A stretch of 64,000 bases of DNA from DT-111 sp965263225. Its GTDB lineage: Bacteria; Bacteroidota; Bacteroidia; Chitinophagales; Saprospiraceae. The stretch is taken from NCBI GenBank assembly GCA_965263225.1, contig CBDHHG010000035.1, positions 186,001-250,000 on the forward strand, read 5' to 3'. This document shows, in pieces, positions 17,827 to 25,630 of this stretch (positions within the stretch are counted from its first letter, which is position 1; each line of letters begins with the position of its first letter). The notes beneath the pieces are model-generated. The model did not search any database. It was not told the DNA's origin and was given only the letters and a program-made list of their open reading frames with translations. A program made the translations under genes and the position numbers.

Positions 17827-18720
17827 TTAAGGTAGTTTTGAATTGTATTTTGCAAAGATCAAAATATTTTCTAAACCTTCCAACTTTTCCGATAAGAGCT
17901 TGACTCTTCTAAAACCTTCACCGTAATCTATACTGGGATCTTCTTCAATAATTTTCATATGATACTTTTTGTATCTATTGGGTATTTCATGGTCCGCCTC
18001 TAGTATCTTGTAAGAGTAATAATTGCACAATCCTTCATTTAGGGAGGACTCTTGGTCATATTGGGCATTGGCAAATAACCAAACATGCATTAATTCATGC
18101 GCTAAGCAACTTTTAAAGAAGGTAGTACTTAATCCCCTTAGTATATATATATCGCACTTTGTTTCAAGACTGTAAGCTCCCTTTTGCAATAGACGCTTTG
18201 TAATCGAAAGCTGAGTGAGGGCCGGATTTTTTTCTCCCTCTCTCAATTCCTGACGACGAATACTATTTAACTCGTTTTTAGTTACTAATTTAATATTGAA
18301 AATATTAGGAATTTCCAATCCCATTCTTTTTCCCATTACAATAACCTCCCTGAGAATCTCCTCTCCTTGGGTGTCCAATATAACCAATCCATCATCACTA
18401 ATACAAGAATTACATGCGTAGCGACCATCATCAAATCTATATCCACCACTTTCATGTGGATGATTTGAGACGACATTTGGGTGTATTGGACGATTACAAG
18501 AATAGCAAAAGTCTAGCTCTTTTAGGTGATAATCATGAAATTGCGCCCCCCAATTATCTAAATAGTATTTTTGTCCTGAAGAAAAAGGACGCTCACAAAT
18601 ACTGCAATTATCCAATTGAAAGTCCTTGTTATTTCCATCGAAAGCCGTTATTTTGCTACTGTCTCCTAAACCCATAGTATTACATAGAATAGGAATTAAT
18701 AGGTGAAAAAATATTAACAT
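17827..18720 (-). CDS. LIM-like zinc protein with DA1-type metallopeptidase domain
   Basis: 297 residues from ATG 18720. An ATG at 18762 would add 14 residues, but a -7 box at 18771-18778 would then leave almost no leader. A hydrophobic N-terminus (LIFFHLLIPIL) suggests export. Zinc-binding pairs of a LIM-like treble clef follow: C39/C42, H62/H65, C72/C75, C103/C106. The C-terminal half carries CLAHELMHVW (HExxH at 208-212) and, 17 residues later, SSLNEGLCNYY with Glu229. This spacing and the E-G-x-C motif match the DA1 peptidase family, which in plants is a growth-controlling, ubiquitin-activated protease. No ubiquitin-interacting motif is seen. The substrate here is unknown and export would differ from plant DA1. 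Zinc hydrolysis is well supported by motif; the role is open. Confidence 0.8.
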   Translation of the reverse strand: MLIFFHLLIPILCNTMGLGDSSKITAFDGNNKDFQLDNCSICERPFSSGQKYYLDNWGAQFHDYHLKELDFCYSCNRPIHPNVVSNHPHESGGYRFDDGRYACNSCISDDGLVILDTQGEEILREVIVMGKRMGLEIPNIFNIKLVTKNELNSIRRQELREGEKNPALTQLSITKRLLQKGAYSLETKCDIYILRGLSTTFFKSCLAHELMHVWLFANAQYDQESSLNEGLCNYYSYKILEADHEIPNRYKKYHMKIIEEDPSIDYGEGFRRVKLLSEKLEGLENILIFAKYNSKLP

Positions 18721-21139
18721 GGTATTAATAGTTAGAGTTTTTTTAGGTTTGTTTTTTTTCATTCCTTTTACAAAGATAATTGCTCAAAATATAGTTCCTA
18801 ATCCCAATTTTGAATTATTCCTAAAATCTCCCTCTAGAGATGGGAACTTTTCAGCGATTGCTGAATGGAAAAGCGCCAGTGGCATCGATGCTTTAGATTT
18901 TCGATATGGAACTCCGGATTTCTTTCATCGAGATGGAATTGAAAGTGCCAAAATTCCAAATACTAAAATGGGAATAGTATTACCGCAAAATGGAGGTGGG
19001 GTAGTAGGCATCGTAGCATATAATGGAAATATTAGTAATTTCAGAGAGTATTTTTATGTGAAGCTCTCGGATGCCATGCAACCAGGACGGGAATATGAAA
19101 TATCAATATCGATTTCAAATGGTTTATCAAAACAATATGGTAAGTATTCATCAAACGGTTTAGGGATACACTTTTCTAATGCCCCACTAAGCCAGGCAGG
19201 ACACGAAGTCTTACTGGTAAGTCCACATTTAGAATTTAAGGATCCGATTTGCAGTTCTTCCTGGTCAACCCACACCTTCACTTTTGTCCCAGATCAAGCT
19301 TATACCTTCCTCACCATCGGTAATTTCAAAAGTGACGATCAACTTAAACTAGAAAACTGTTACCCTACAAACGATGGTTTATATGCCTATTACTTCTTCG
19401 ATGAAATAGTCATTAATTCTCCTATCACCTTCTCCTCAGCCCCAATAATAACGGCGATAGATGACCTATATAGTTCTTCAGGAGAAGAAATTAAGCTCCC
19501 GGTATTAGAGAATGATCTGTTCCAAGGAAAGGATGATCTGAAAATATGTGACTTCACTTACCCCTTAAATGGCATACTATTAAAGGACGGAAATGAATTG
19601 ACCTATATTCCTAAAAATTCTTTCACTGGAGAAGATGTGTTCCTATATACAATATGCACTTCGAACGGCATAAAGAGTAGTGCACAAGTGAAAATTAGAG
19701 TAGAAAGATCAAACTCACCTCCAATTGCCATTGCAGATAGATTTGAGGGTCAAACCACCCCATTGTTGCTACCCGTCATTAATAATGATTATGACTCAGA
19801 TTCTGATGGCATCAGGCTTGAAGGATTTAATCAACCAGTAGTTGGAAGTATAATAAGGAAGGGAGATCAGTTGATTTTTAATGCTCCTGATAACTGGTCA
19901 GGTCAAACGTCTTTCCGGTATCAGATCGTTGATGAAGGTGGATTAGGAGCCGAGGCAGATGTCGTAATCGAAATTAAACGGTCAAAACCAATAAAGCTCC
20001 CCCCTTTGGCAAAAGATGATGTGTTATTTGTTAATAGTATGGATAGATTTAAGGTCTGCCCATTAGAAAACGATATCCATCCTGAAGGGGAAAAGTTATT
20101 TTTAAAGGATATAGGAACGACGACTTTAGGTAAATTTACTAGAGAAGGAGATTGTTATTTTTTTCGTACTATACTGACTCAGGGTAAGAATACGGAAATG
20201 ATACCCTACTTCATTGAAGATAAGGAAGGGACGATGGCTAGAGCAAAGATTTCCCTCGTTGTAGATCTACCTATTAATCAACCGCCTGTGGCTTTGATTG
20301 ACTCTATTTTCTCTGGAGGAGAAGCAATCAACATTGCCGTTTTAGACAATGATTATGATCCAGAGGGCGATCAAATTAGAATAGTTACTCATAGTCAACC
20401 TCGCAATGGAAAGCTTAGCAGGAATAGCTACAAGTTTAACTATTTGCCTGATCCATATTTCAATGGAACTGATGAATTTACCTATGAAATCACAGATGCT
20501 ACGGGTAAGACTTCCAATACTAAAGTTATAATTCAAGTACAGCAAGAGGATGACCTTATACCTCAAAAAGAGATCTTCATCAATGAAACCTTGGAAGGTA
20601 CATCAGACAATCGACTTACTTTTCTTGTAGATATTTCGAATTCTATGGATAGAAAGAGTCGACTCCCTCTTTTAAAGAAAACTTTAGCTGAACTAGTACT
20701 ACTATTAAGAAGTAACGACAAAATATCTATTGTTGTCTTTTCAGAAAATGCCAGAGTACTAATTGAGGGTAAATCAGGTGCCGATAGAAGGGAATTGTTA
20801 CAAGTAATTAGAAAAATGAGCCCTGAAACTAAAACAAATGCAGAAGTGGGACTAAAATTAGCTTACCAAACAGCAAAAAAGAACTTTGAAACTAGAGGTA
20901 ACAATAAGATAATTATCGCAACTGATGGAAAATTCACCAAATTTGATGCACTAAAGCAAATAGTAATAGAAAATGATTCAAAGCCGAGAAAGGTAGATCT
21001 TTCCATATTCTACTTTAACCAAAAAGTAGATAAAATAGCTAGGAATCAACTTTCAAAGTTAGCGAAGTTGGGTGGTGGCAACTTTAGTCCGGTAACGTTA
21101 GATACTATTGCTTCTATGGTTATGAAAGAAATAAGATAG
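18719..21139 (+). CDS. Secreted protein with Ig/cadherin-like repeats and C-terminal vWA
   Basis: 806 residues. Signal peptide (VFLGLFFFIPFTKIIAQ), then a carbohydrate-binding-like N-terminal domain (NIVPNPNFELF ... EYFYVKLSDAM) to about residue 240. Four tandem modules of about 95 residues follow, each with a VLENDL/VINNDYD/LENDIHPEG/VLDNDYDPEGD element and a F-x-G-x-D/T-x-F-x-Y turn, as in cadherin-like Big repeats of surface proteins. A vWA domain ends the protein (TFLVDISNSMDR; complete DxSxS MIDAS at Asp638; IIIATDGKFT). The start codon overlaps the divergent peptidase start by two bases, so its promoter must lie inside that gene. No T9SS tail is seen. Calcium-stiffened surface adhesin or scaffold inferred. 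Confidence 0.8.
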   Translation: MVLIVRVFLGLFFFIPFTKIIAQNIVPNPNFELFLKSPSRDGNFSAIAEWKSASGIDALDFRYGTPDFFHRDGIESAKIPNTKMGIVLPQNGGGVVGIVAYNGNISNFREYFYVKLSDAMQPGREYEISISISNGLSKQYGKYSSNGLGIHFSNAPLSQAGHEVLLVSPHLEFKDPICSSSWSTHTFTFVPDQAYTFLTIGNFKSDDQLKLENCYPTNDGLYAYYFFDEIVINSPITFSSAPIITAIDDLYSSSGEEIKLPVLENDLFQGKDDLKICDFTYPLNGILLKDGNELTYIPKNSFTGEDVFLYTICTSNGIKSSAQVKIRVERSNSPPIAIADRFEGQTTPLLLPVINNDYDSDSDGIRLEGFNQPVVGSIIRKGDQLIFNAPDNWSGQTSFRYQIVDEGGLGAEADVVIEIKRSKPIKLPPLAKDDVLFVNSMDRFKVCPLENDIHPEGEKLFLKDIGTTTLGKFTREGDCYFFRTILTQGKNTEMIPYFIEDKEGTMARAKISLVVDLPINQPPVALIDSIFSGGEAINIAVLDNDYDPEGDQIRIVTHSQPRNGKLSRNSYKFNYLPDPYFNGTDEFTYEITDATGKTSNTKVIIQVQQEDDLIPQKEIFINETLEGTSDNRLTFLVDISNSMDRKSRLPLLKKTLAELVLLLRSNDKISIVVFSENARVLIEGKSGADRRELLQVIRKMSPETKTNAEVGLKLAYQTAKKNFETRGNNKIIIATDGKFTKFDALKQIVIENDSKPRKVDLSIFYFNQKVDKIARNQLSKLAKLGGGNFSPVTLDTIASMVMKEIR
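18771..18778 (-). promoter_or_regulatory. Candidate -7 box of the DA1-type peptidase gene
   Basis: The minus strand reads TATCTTTG, an exact match to the Bacteroidota -7 consensus TAnnTTTG. It would start transcription near 18764 and leave about 43 bases before ATG 18720. It lies inside the coding sequence of the divergent gene. No good -33 TTTG at standard spacing was seen. Confidence 0.4.
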
Positions 21140-21373
21140 TTGGTATTTATATTTGATATGCTCCTAAGATAGCCTGTGTATTATAGCTTAGGGACTTCTA
21201 AGAAATGCTTACCTCAAAAGTAACCAACCCACATCATAGCATGGCCTAAATACATGAAAGGGTAACTCGACTTCATCTTAGGCCAAGCTGAGCAGAACCG
21301 CAAGAAATTTAGCGGTAGGAAAGATGTTGACCTAAACAGAAGCTACTTTTTACTTTTTTTACCCAATATGCAA
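21140..21373. other. Intergenic region, nothing recognised
   Basis: This is the 3' side of the Ig/vWA gene facing the tRNA-Pro terminator. No gene or clear terminator for the + strand gene was found. Confidence 0.4.
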
Positions 21374-21423
21374 CCCAATAAAAAAAATAACGGCCAACAA
21401 AGTGTTGTAATTTGTTGACCGTT
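21374..21423 (-). terminator. Intrinsic terminator of tRNA-Pro
   Basis: Arms 21389-21401 and 21411-21423 form a 13-base stem with one C-A mismatch and a 9-base loop. On the minus strand the stem is followed by a T-rich run (complement of the A-run at 21380-21390). It lies 34 bases past the 3' end of the tRNA, on the same strand. Confidence 0.75.
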
Positions 21424-21457
21424 AATATTTTGTGTCAATGTTTTTCATTGACTTTAG

Positions 21458-21531
21458 TCGGGATGACAGGATTTGAACCTGCGACCTCTCGCCCCCCAGA
21501 CGAACGCGCTACCGGCCTGCGCTACATCCCG
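21458..21531 (-). tRNA. tRNA-Pro (anticodon GGG)
   Basis: 74 bases fold into a full cloverleaf. The acceptor stem CGGGATG pairs with CATCCCG, discriminator A. The D-stem is GCGC/GCGC. The anticodon stem has two G-T pairs around loop CTGGGGG, giving GGG at positions 34-36. The T-arm contains GGTTCAAATCC. CCA is not encoded. It stands alone, with its own promoter (21549-21579) and terminator (21374-21423). It reads towards the accessory region on the left. Confidence 0.95.
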
Positions 21532-21548
21532 ATCTCATTTAGGGGACG

Positions 21549-21579
21549 CAAAGGTAGAAAATTCGAAAAGCAAAAACAA
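21549..21579 (-). promoter_or_regulatory. Promoter of tRNA-Pro
   Basis: The minus strand has TTG (21579-21577), 20 bases, then TACCTTTG (21556-21549), an exact Bacteroidota -33/-7 pair. The -7 box ends 17 bases before the tRNA 5' end, placing the start just upstream of the mature tRNA. Confidence 0.75.
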
Positions 21580-21745
21580 TAGGTGGAGCTGCTTTTTCTC
21601 CTTTTTTCGTGGAGTATGTTTTGGGAGGGGGTGTTGTAGGGCAAGCTAGGTTTTCATCCTTTGCTCATTTGGGTATTTCTAGCCAAATAATTGAAAAGGA
21701 GAGGGCAAGTACCTATTTTGTGGATTACCTAAAATCTTAGAACTC

Positions 21746-22648
21746 ATGGCTTTTCAACTAACAAAAGAGACACATATTGGCTGGATTGGAACTGGTGTAA
21801 TGGGCATTTCTATGGTGGGCCATCTGATCGACAATGGATACAAAGCAACGGTGTATAATCGTACAAGAGCTAAGGCGCAGGCGGCTATAGATAAAGGAGC
21901 AGACTGGGCAGACTCGCCAGCAGCAGTGGCAGCAGTAGCAGATGTAATCTTCACTATTGTGGGCTTTCCCGCAGATGTAGAGGAAGTGTATTTTGGAGAA
22001 GAAGGAATCTTAAGTACAGCGCAAACGGGTAGCGTTTTGGTGGATATGACGACTACCAAACCAAGCTTAGCGGTGGAGATATACCAGCAGGCTAAGGAAA
22101 AGGGCATATCTTCGGTCGATGCGCCTGTTTCTGGTGGGGATGTGGGAGCGAAGAAGGGAACGCTATCGATTATGGTAGGTGGGGATAAAGATACTGTTGA
22201 TGCGATTATGCCCTTATTGAATATTATGGGGGGGAATATCATCTACGAGGGGGGCGCTGGATCTGGGCAGCATACCAAGATGTGCAATCAGATTACGATT
22301 GCGGGTACTATGATTGGGGTGTGCGAAAGTCTATTGTATGCTTATAAATCTGGTTTGGATTTGGAAGTGATGTTGCAAGCCATTAGTGGAGGGGCGGCGG
22401 GCTGTTGGACCTTGAGCAATTTGGCCCCTCGGGTGGTAGCGCGGAATTTTGAACCTGGCTTCTATGTGGAGCACTTCGTGAAGGATATGGAAATTGCCTT
22501 GGACGAAGCAAAGCGTATGAATTTGTTCCTGCCTGGTCTAGCTTTGGTACATCAACTATATAAGGCAGTAGAAGCGCAAGGATACGGAAAGAAAGGCACC
22601 CATGCATTGATGCTCGCGTTGGAAAGCATCTCTAAGGTAGAGCCTTAG
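21746..22648 (+). CDS. Beta-hydroxyacid dehydrogenase (tartronate semialdehyde reductase/HIBADH type)
   Basis: 300 residues, the usual length of this cytosolic family. The Rossmann fingerprint GTGVMGISMVGHL near the N-terminus is followed by NRTRAKA, whose Arg suggests NADP preference. The substrate motif DAPVSGGDVGAKKGTLSIM and catalytic-Lys segment GQHTKMCNQ (Lys178) are intact. The family reduces tartronate semialdehyde or oxidises 3-hydroxyisobutyrate; the sequence alone does not decide which. A lactate/glycolate-type permease follows 75 bases downstream on the same strand, which hints at use of small 2- or 3-hydroxyacids. Confidence 0.9.
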   Translation: MAFQLTKETHIGWIGTGVMGISMVGHLIDNGYKATVYNRTRAKAQAAIDKGADWADSPAAVAAVADVIFTIVGFPADVEEVYFGEEGILSTAQTGSVLVDMTTTKPSLAVEIYQQAKEKGISSVDAPVSGGDVGAKKGTLSIMVGGDKDTVDAIMPLLNIMGGNIIYEGGAGSGQHTKMCNQITIAGTMIGVCESLLYAYKSGLDLEVMLQAISGGAAGCWTLSNLAPRVVARNFEPGFYVEHFVKDMEIALDEAKRMNLFLPGLALVHQLYKAVEAQGYGKKGTHALMLALESISKVEP

Positions 22649-22723
22649 GAAAGCGGGAAATAGGAAGAAGCGTTTGATGGAGGTCGTTCCTATTTCCCTC
22701 TTTTGATCCTTCAACGAAAAACC

Positions 22724-24415
22724 ATGACAGCAAGTATTTTGGCCTTTCTGGCCTTGCTGCCCATTTTGGCAGCAGCCATTCTATTGGTAGGCTTCCGCCT
22801 TCCCGCTCGCCTAGCCATGCCCATCTCTTTTGTCATTGCTGCTTTGGTAGCTGTGTTTGGCTGGCAGTATTCTTGGCTTGATGTATTGGCTTCCTCCATT
22901 CAGGGTTTGTTCATCACTTTTGATATCCTTTATATCATTTTTGGTGCTATTCTACTCCTAAACCTGTTGAAACATTCAGGAGGAGTAGCCGCTATTCGGG
23001 AAGGATTTACCAATATCAGTGCAGATCGGCGCATTCAAGTGGTAATCATTTGTTGGCTGTTTGGCTCTTTTATAGAAGGGGCTGCGGGATTCGGGACGCC
23101 CGCAGCTGTGGTGGCTCCTTTGATGGTGGCATTGGGCTTCCCTGCAATGGCAGCGGTGATGTTAGGGATGATGGTGCAAAGTACAGCAGTGACCTTTGGT
23201 GCTGTCGGTACGCCGATTTTGGTAGGGGTGAGAGGGGGATTGCAAAACCCTGGTTTAGATGGCCGCTTGGAGGGGGTAGGTGTTGCGTTCTCAGAGTACT
23301 TGCAGCTAATTACCACCGATGTCGCGATTTTTCACGGGATTGCGGGAGTGTTGATGCCTACTTTTATGGTGTGTATGATGACCCGATTTTTTGGAACGAA
23401 TAAATCCTGGCGGGAGGGCCTCACTGTTTTGCCCTTTACACTAATAGGTGGCTTAGCTTTTACTCTCCCATATGCCCTAACGGGAATTTTTCTTGGGCCT
23501 GAATTCCCTTCCTTGATCGGGGCCTTGGTTGGGATGACCATCGTGGTAAGTTTGGCGCGTTGGGGCTTTTTACAACCTAAAGCGAATTGGGATTTTCCGG
23601 AGGAGAAAAATTGGCCAAAACTTTGGTTCGGTACCCTTACTATTGATATGGATCAGCCCAAAACGAGCCATAAAATCTCTTTAACGAAAGCCTGGTTACC
23701 TTACCTCTTTCTCGCCCTGATCTTAGTACTGACTCGTATTCCCCAGTTACAGATTAAGGCCGTACTAACTTCTATTAACATCAACTGGACGAATATTTTG
23801 GGTACAGGTATAAATGCCTCAAGTACGCCTTTATACCTGCCAGGTACTATCTTGATTGTAGTTGGATTCATCACAATCTATCTCCATCGTATGCAAGCCA
23901 ATGCGGTTCGTCTAGCTGTCTCTGAAAGTGCAAAAATGCTCTTGGGGGCTGGTTTTGTACTCATTTTTACAATACCAATGGTGCGGATCTATATTAATTC
24001 AGGTGGGAACCCAGCAGATTTGCCTGCCATGCCCATTGCTATGGCAGAGTGGGTTTCCAATCAGGTAGGGCAGATCTATCCACTTTTTGCACCCTCCATC
24101 GGTGCATTGGGGGCTTTTATTGCGGGGAGTAATACAGTCAGTAATTTGATGTTTAGCCTTTTTCAGTTTGGAGTGGCGGAGCGTTTGGCCATGCCGACCA
24201 CTTTGGTGGTTGCCTTACAAGCCGTAGGCGCAGCAGCGGGTAATATGATTGCAATACACAATGTAGTTGCAGCATCAGCTACAGTAGGTTTTCTAGGTAA
24301 GGAGGGGTTAATCCTACGCAAAACAATTATACCTACGCTCTATTACGTGTTGTTAGTTGGCATATTGGGATTAGTTGCCATCCATCTATTGGAATTCCGA
24401 GACATATTGCAGTAA
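22724..24415 (+). CDS. L-lactate permease family transporter (LctP type)
   Basis: 563 residues from ATG 22724; a TTG seven codons upstream is less likely. About 13 hydrophobic segments are spread over the whole length. Motifs of the lactate/glycolate permease family are visible: FIEGAAGFGTPAAVVAPLM, QSTAVTFGAVGTPILVG, SIGALGAFIAGSNTVSNLMF and ALQAVGAAAGNMIAIHNVVA. It is an inner-membrane proton- or sodium-coupled carrier for lactate, glycolate or related 2-hydroxyacids. The dehydrogenase upstream and the cyclase 26 bases downstream may share its transcript. Confidence 0.9.
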   Translation: MTASILAFLALLPILAAAILLVGFRLPARLAMPISFVIAALVAVFGWQYSWLDVLASSIQGLFITFDILYIIFGAILLLNLLKHSGGVAAIREGFTNISADRRIQVVIICWLFGSFIEGAAGFGTPAAVVAPLMVALGFPAMAAVMLGMMVQSTAVTFGAVGTPILVGVRGGLQNPGLDGRLEGVGVAFSEYLQLITTDVAIFHGIAGVLMPTFMVCMMTRFFGTNKSWREGLTVLPFTLIGGLAFTLPYALTGIFLGPEFPSLIGALVGMTIVVSLARWGFLQPKANWDFPEEKNWPKLWFGTLTIDMDQPKTSHKISLTKAWLPYLFLALILVLTRIPQLQIKAVLTSININWTNILGTGINASSTPLYLPGTILIVVGFITIYLHRMQANAVRLAVSESAKMLLGAGFVLIFTIPMVRIYINSGGNPADLPAMPIAMAEWVSNQVGQIYPLFAPSIGALGAFIAGSNTVSNLMFSLFQFGVAERLAMPTTLVVALQAVGAAAGNMIAIHNVVAASATVGFLGKEGLILRKTIIPTLYYVLLVGILGLVAIHLLEFRDILQ

Positions 24416-24441
24416 TTGCGAGGAATCAATTTCGGTATTTT

Positions 24442-25506
24442 ATGACACGTACCTGGGGAGAGAAACTCCGATTTTTGGGGCAGATGATTTTGGTTTTCAT
24501 CCTAGCTACCCAGTTCTTCCATTTTATCCGCTTCTTTGATCTACGAACGTCTCAGGAATTTGCGCTGGAGTTGCCCTATCAGCGATTTTTCCTGTTGCTT
24601 ATTATTGGCATACTAGGGGGGCTGATCTTTGGTGTGGTAGAACTGAACCTTGATCGTCCTAAATTTAGAAGATGGTCCTATGGTCGCTTATTGATTTTCA
24701 AGGCCGCTATTTACTTCTTATTGGTAAAGTTCATGATGTGGGTCGGGCTGATTATTTTAACCCGCCGCAGCCCATTAGATTTAGATATAGAATGGGCAAA
24801 GGGGATGATTAATAGCCGTGTTTTCTGGGTGTCGTTGGCTTATTTTTCCGTCGTCATGGCTTTGATTACTTTTTTCCGAGCCATCGATCAAAAATTTGGA
24901 CCGGGTGTCCTTTGGAATATGCTACTTGGGAAATACCACAAGCCGCAAGAAGAGGAACGCATCTTTATGTTCTTGGACCTAAAATCTTCAACTACCATTG
25001 CCGAAAAATTAGGTCACTTAAAGTTCAGTCGGTTCATCCAAGACTGCTTTTTCGACCTCAATGAGATCATCAAGCCTTTTCAAGCGGAGATCTATCAATA
25101 TGTAGGCGATGAGGCAGTACTCACCTGGCCCACCTCGCGTGGTTTGGCGAACAACAATTGCTTGGAAATATACTTCGCTTATCGAGATCGACTTGAAAGT
25201 AAAAGAAATTATTACTTGCAAGAGTATGGGGAAGTCCCTGTTTTTAAAGCGGGATTGCACTATGGAAAAGTAATGGTGGCGGAAGTAGGCATTGTCAAAA
25301 AGGAAATTGCTTTTCATGGTGATGTACTCAATACCACCGCTCGTATTCAAGGGCAATGTAATCACTACAAAGAGCAATTACTCATATCCCAAAACTTACT
25401 TTCTAATTTAGAACTTCCTGCTAAGTGGACTTCTGCTTCTTTAGGAGCCATTCAGTTGAAGGGAAAGATGGAGGAGGTGGCAGTTTGGGCGGTCCAGGAA
25501 CAGTAA
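24442..25506 (+). CDS. Membrane-bound class III adenylate/guanylate cyclase
   Basis: 354 residues. Four hydrophobic segments fill residues about 10-150 (MILVFILATQFFHFI, FFLLLIIGILGGLIFG, AAIYFLLVKFMMWVGLIIL, LAYFSVVMALITFF). A cytosolic class III cyclase domain follows. The first metal Asp is in FLDLKSST (Asp179), the second in YQYVGDEAVLTW (Asp223), and HGDVLNTTARIQGQ covers the transition-state Asn and Arg region. With metal aspartates present it should be active, making cAMP or cGMP; the purine-specificity residues were not assigned. It starts 26 bases after the permease and lies 124 bases before the WD40-caspase gene, so it may supply a nucleotide signal to that locus; this is inference from position only. 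Confidence 0.9.
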   Translation: MTRTWGEKLRFLGQMILVFILATQFFHFIRFFDLRTSQEFALELPYQRFFLLLIIGILGGLIFGVVELNLDRPKFRRWSYGRLLIFKAAIYFLLVKFMMWVGLIILTRRSPLDLDIEWAKGMINSRVFWVSLAYFSVVMALITFFRAIDQKFGPGVLWNMLLGKYHKPQEEERIFMFLDLKSSTTIAEKLGHLKFSRFIQDCFFDLNEIIKPFQAEIYQYVGDEAVLTWPTSRGLANNNCLEIYFAYRDRLESKRNYYLQEYGEVPVFKAGLHYGKVMVAEVGIVKKEIAFHGDVLNTTARIQGQCNHYKEQLLISQNLLSNLELPAKWTSASLGAIQLKGKMEEVAVWAVQEQ

Positions 25507-25630
25507 TTGCCACGATTAGTAATTAGCCGTAGGAATAATTCGGTAACCCAAGAACATCTACAAATTGGAATTCAGCCCAATTTGTATTAATTTTTCCATT
25601 AAGTTAATCAGTCACTATTTATATAGCCCA

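Noticed and set aside
21754..22242. 162-codon minus-strand frame inside the dehydrogenase gene
   Set aside because: Antisense to a gene with intact family motifs; its Ser/Thr/Pro-rich composition is what the complement of such a gene gives.
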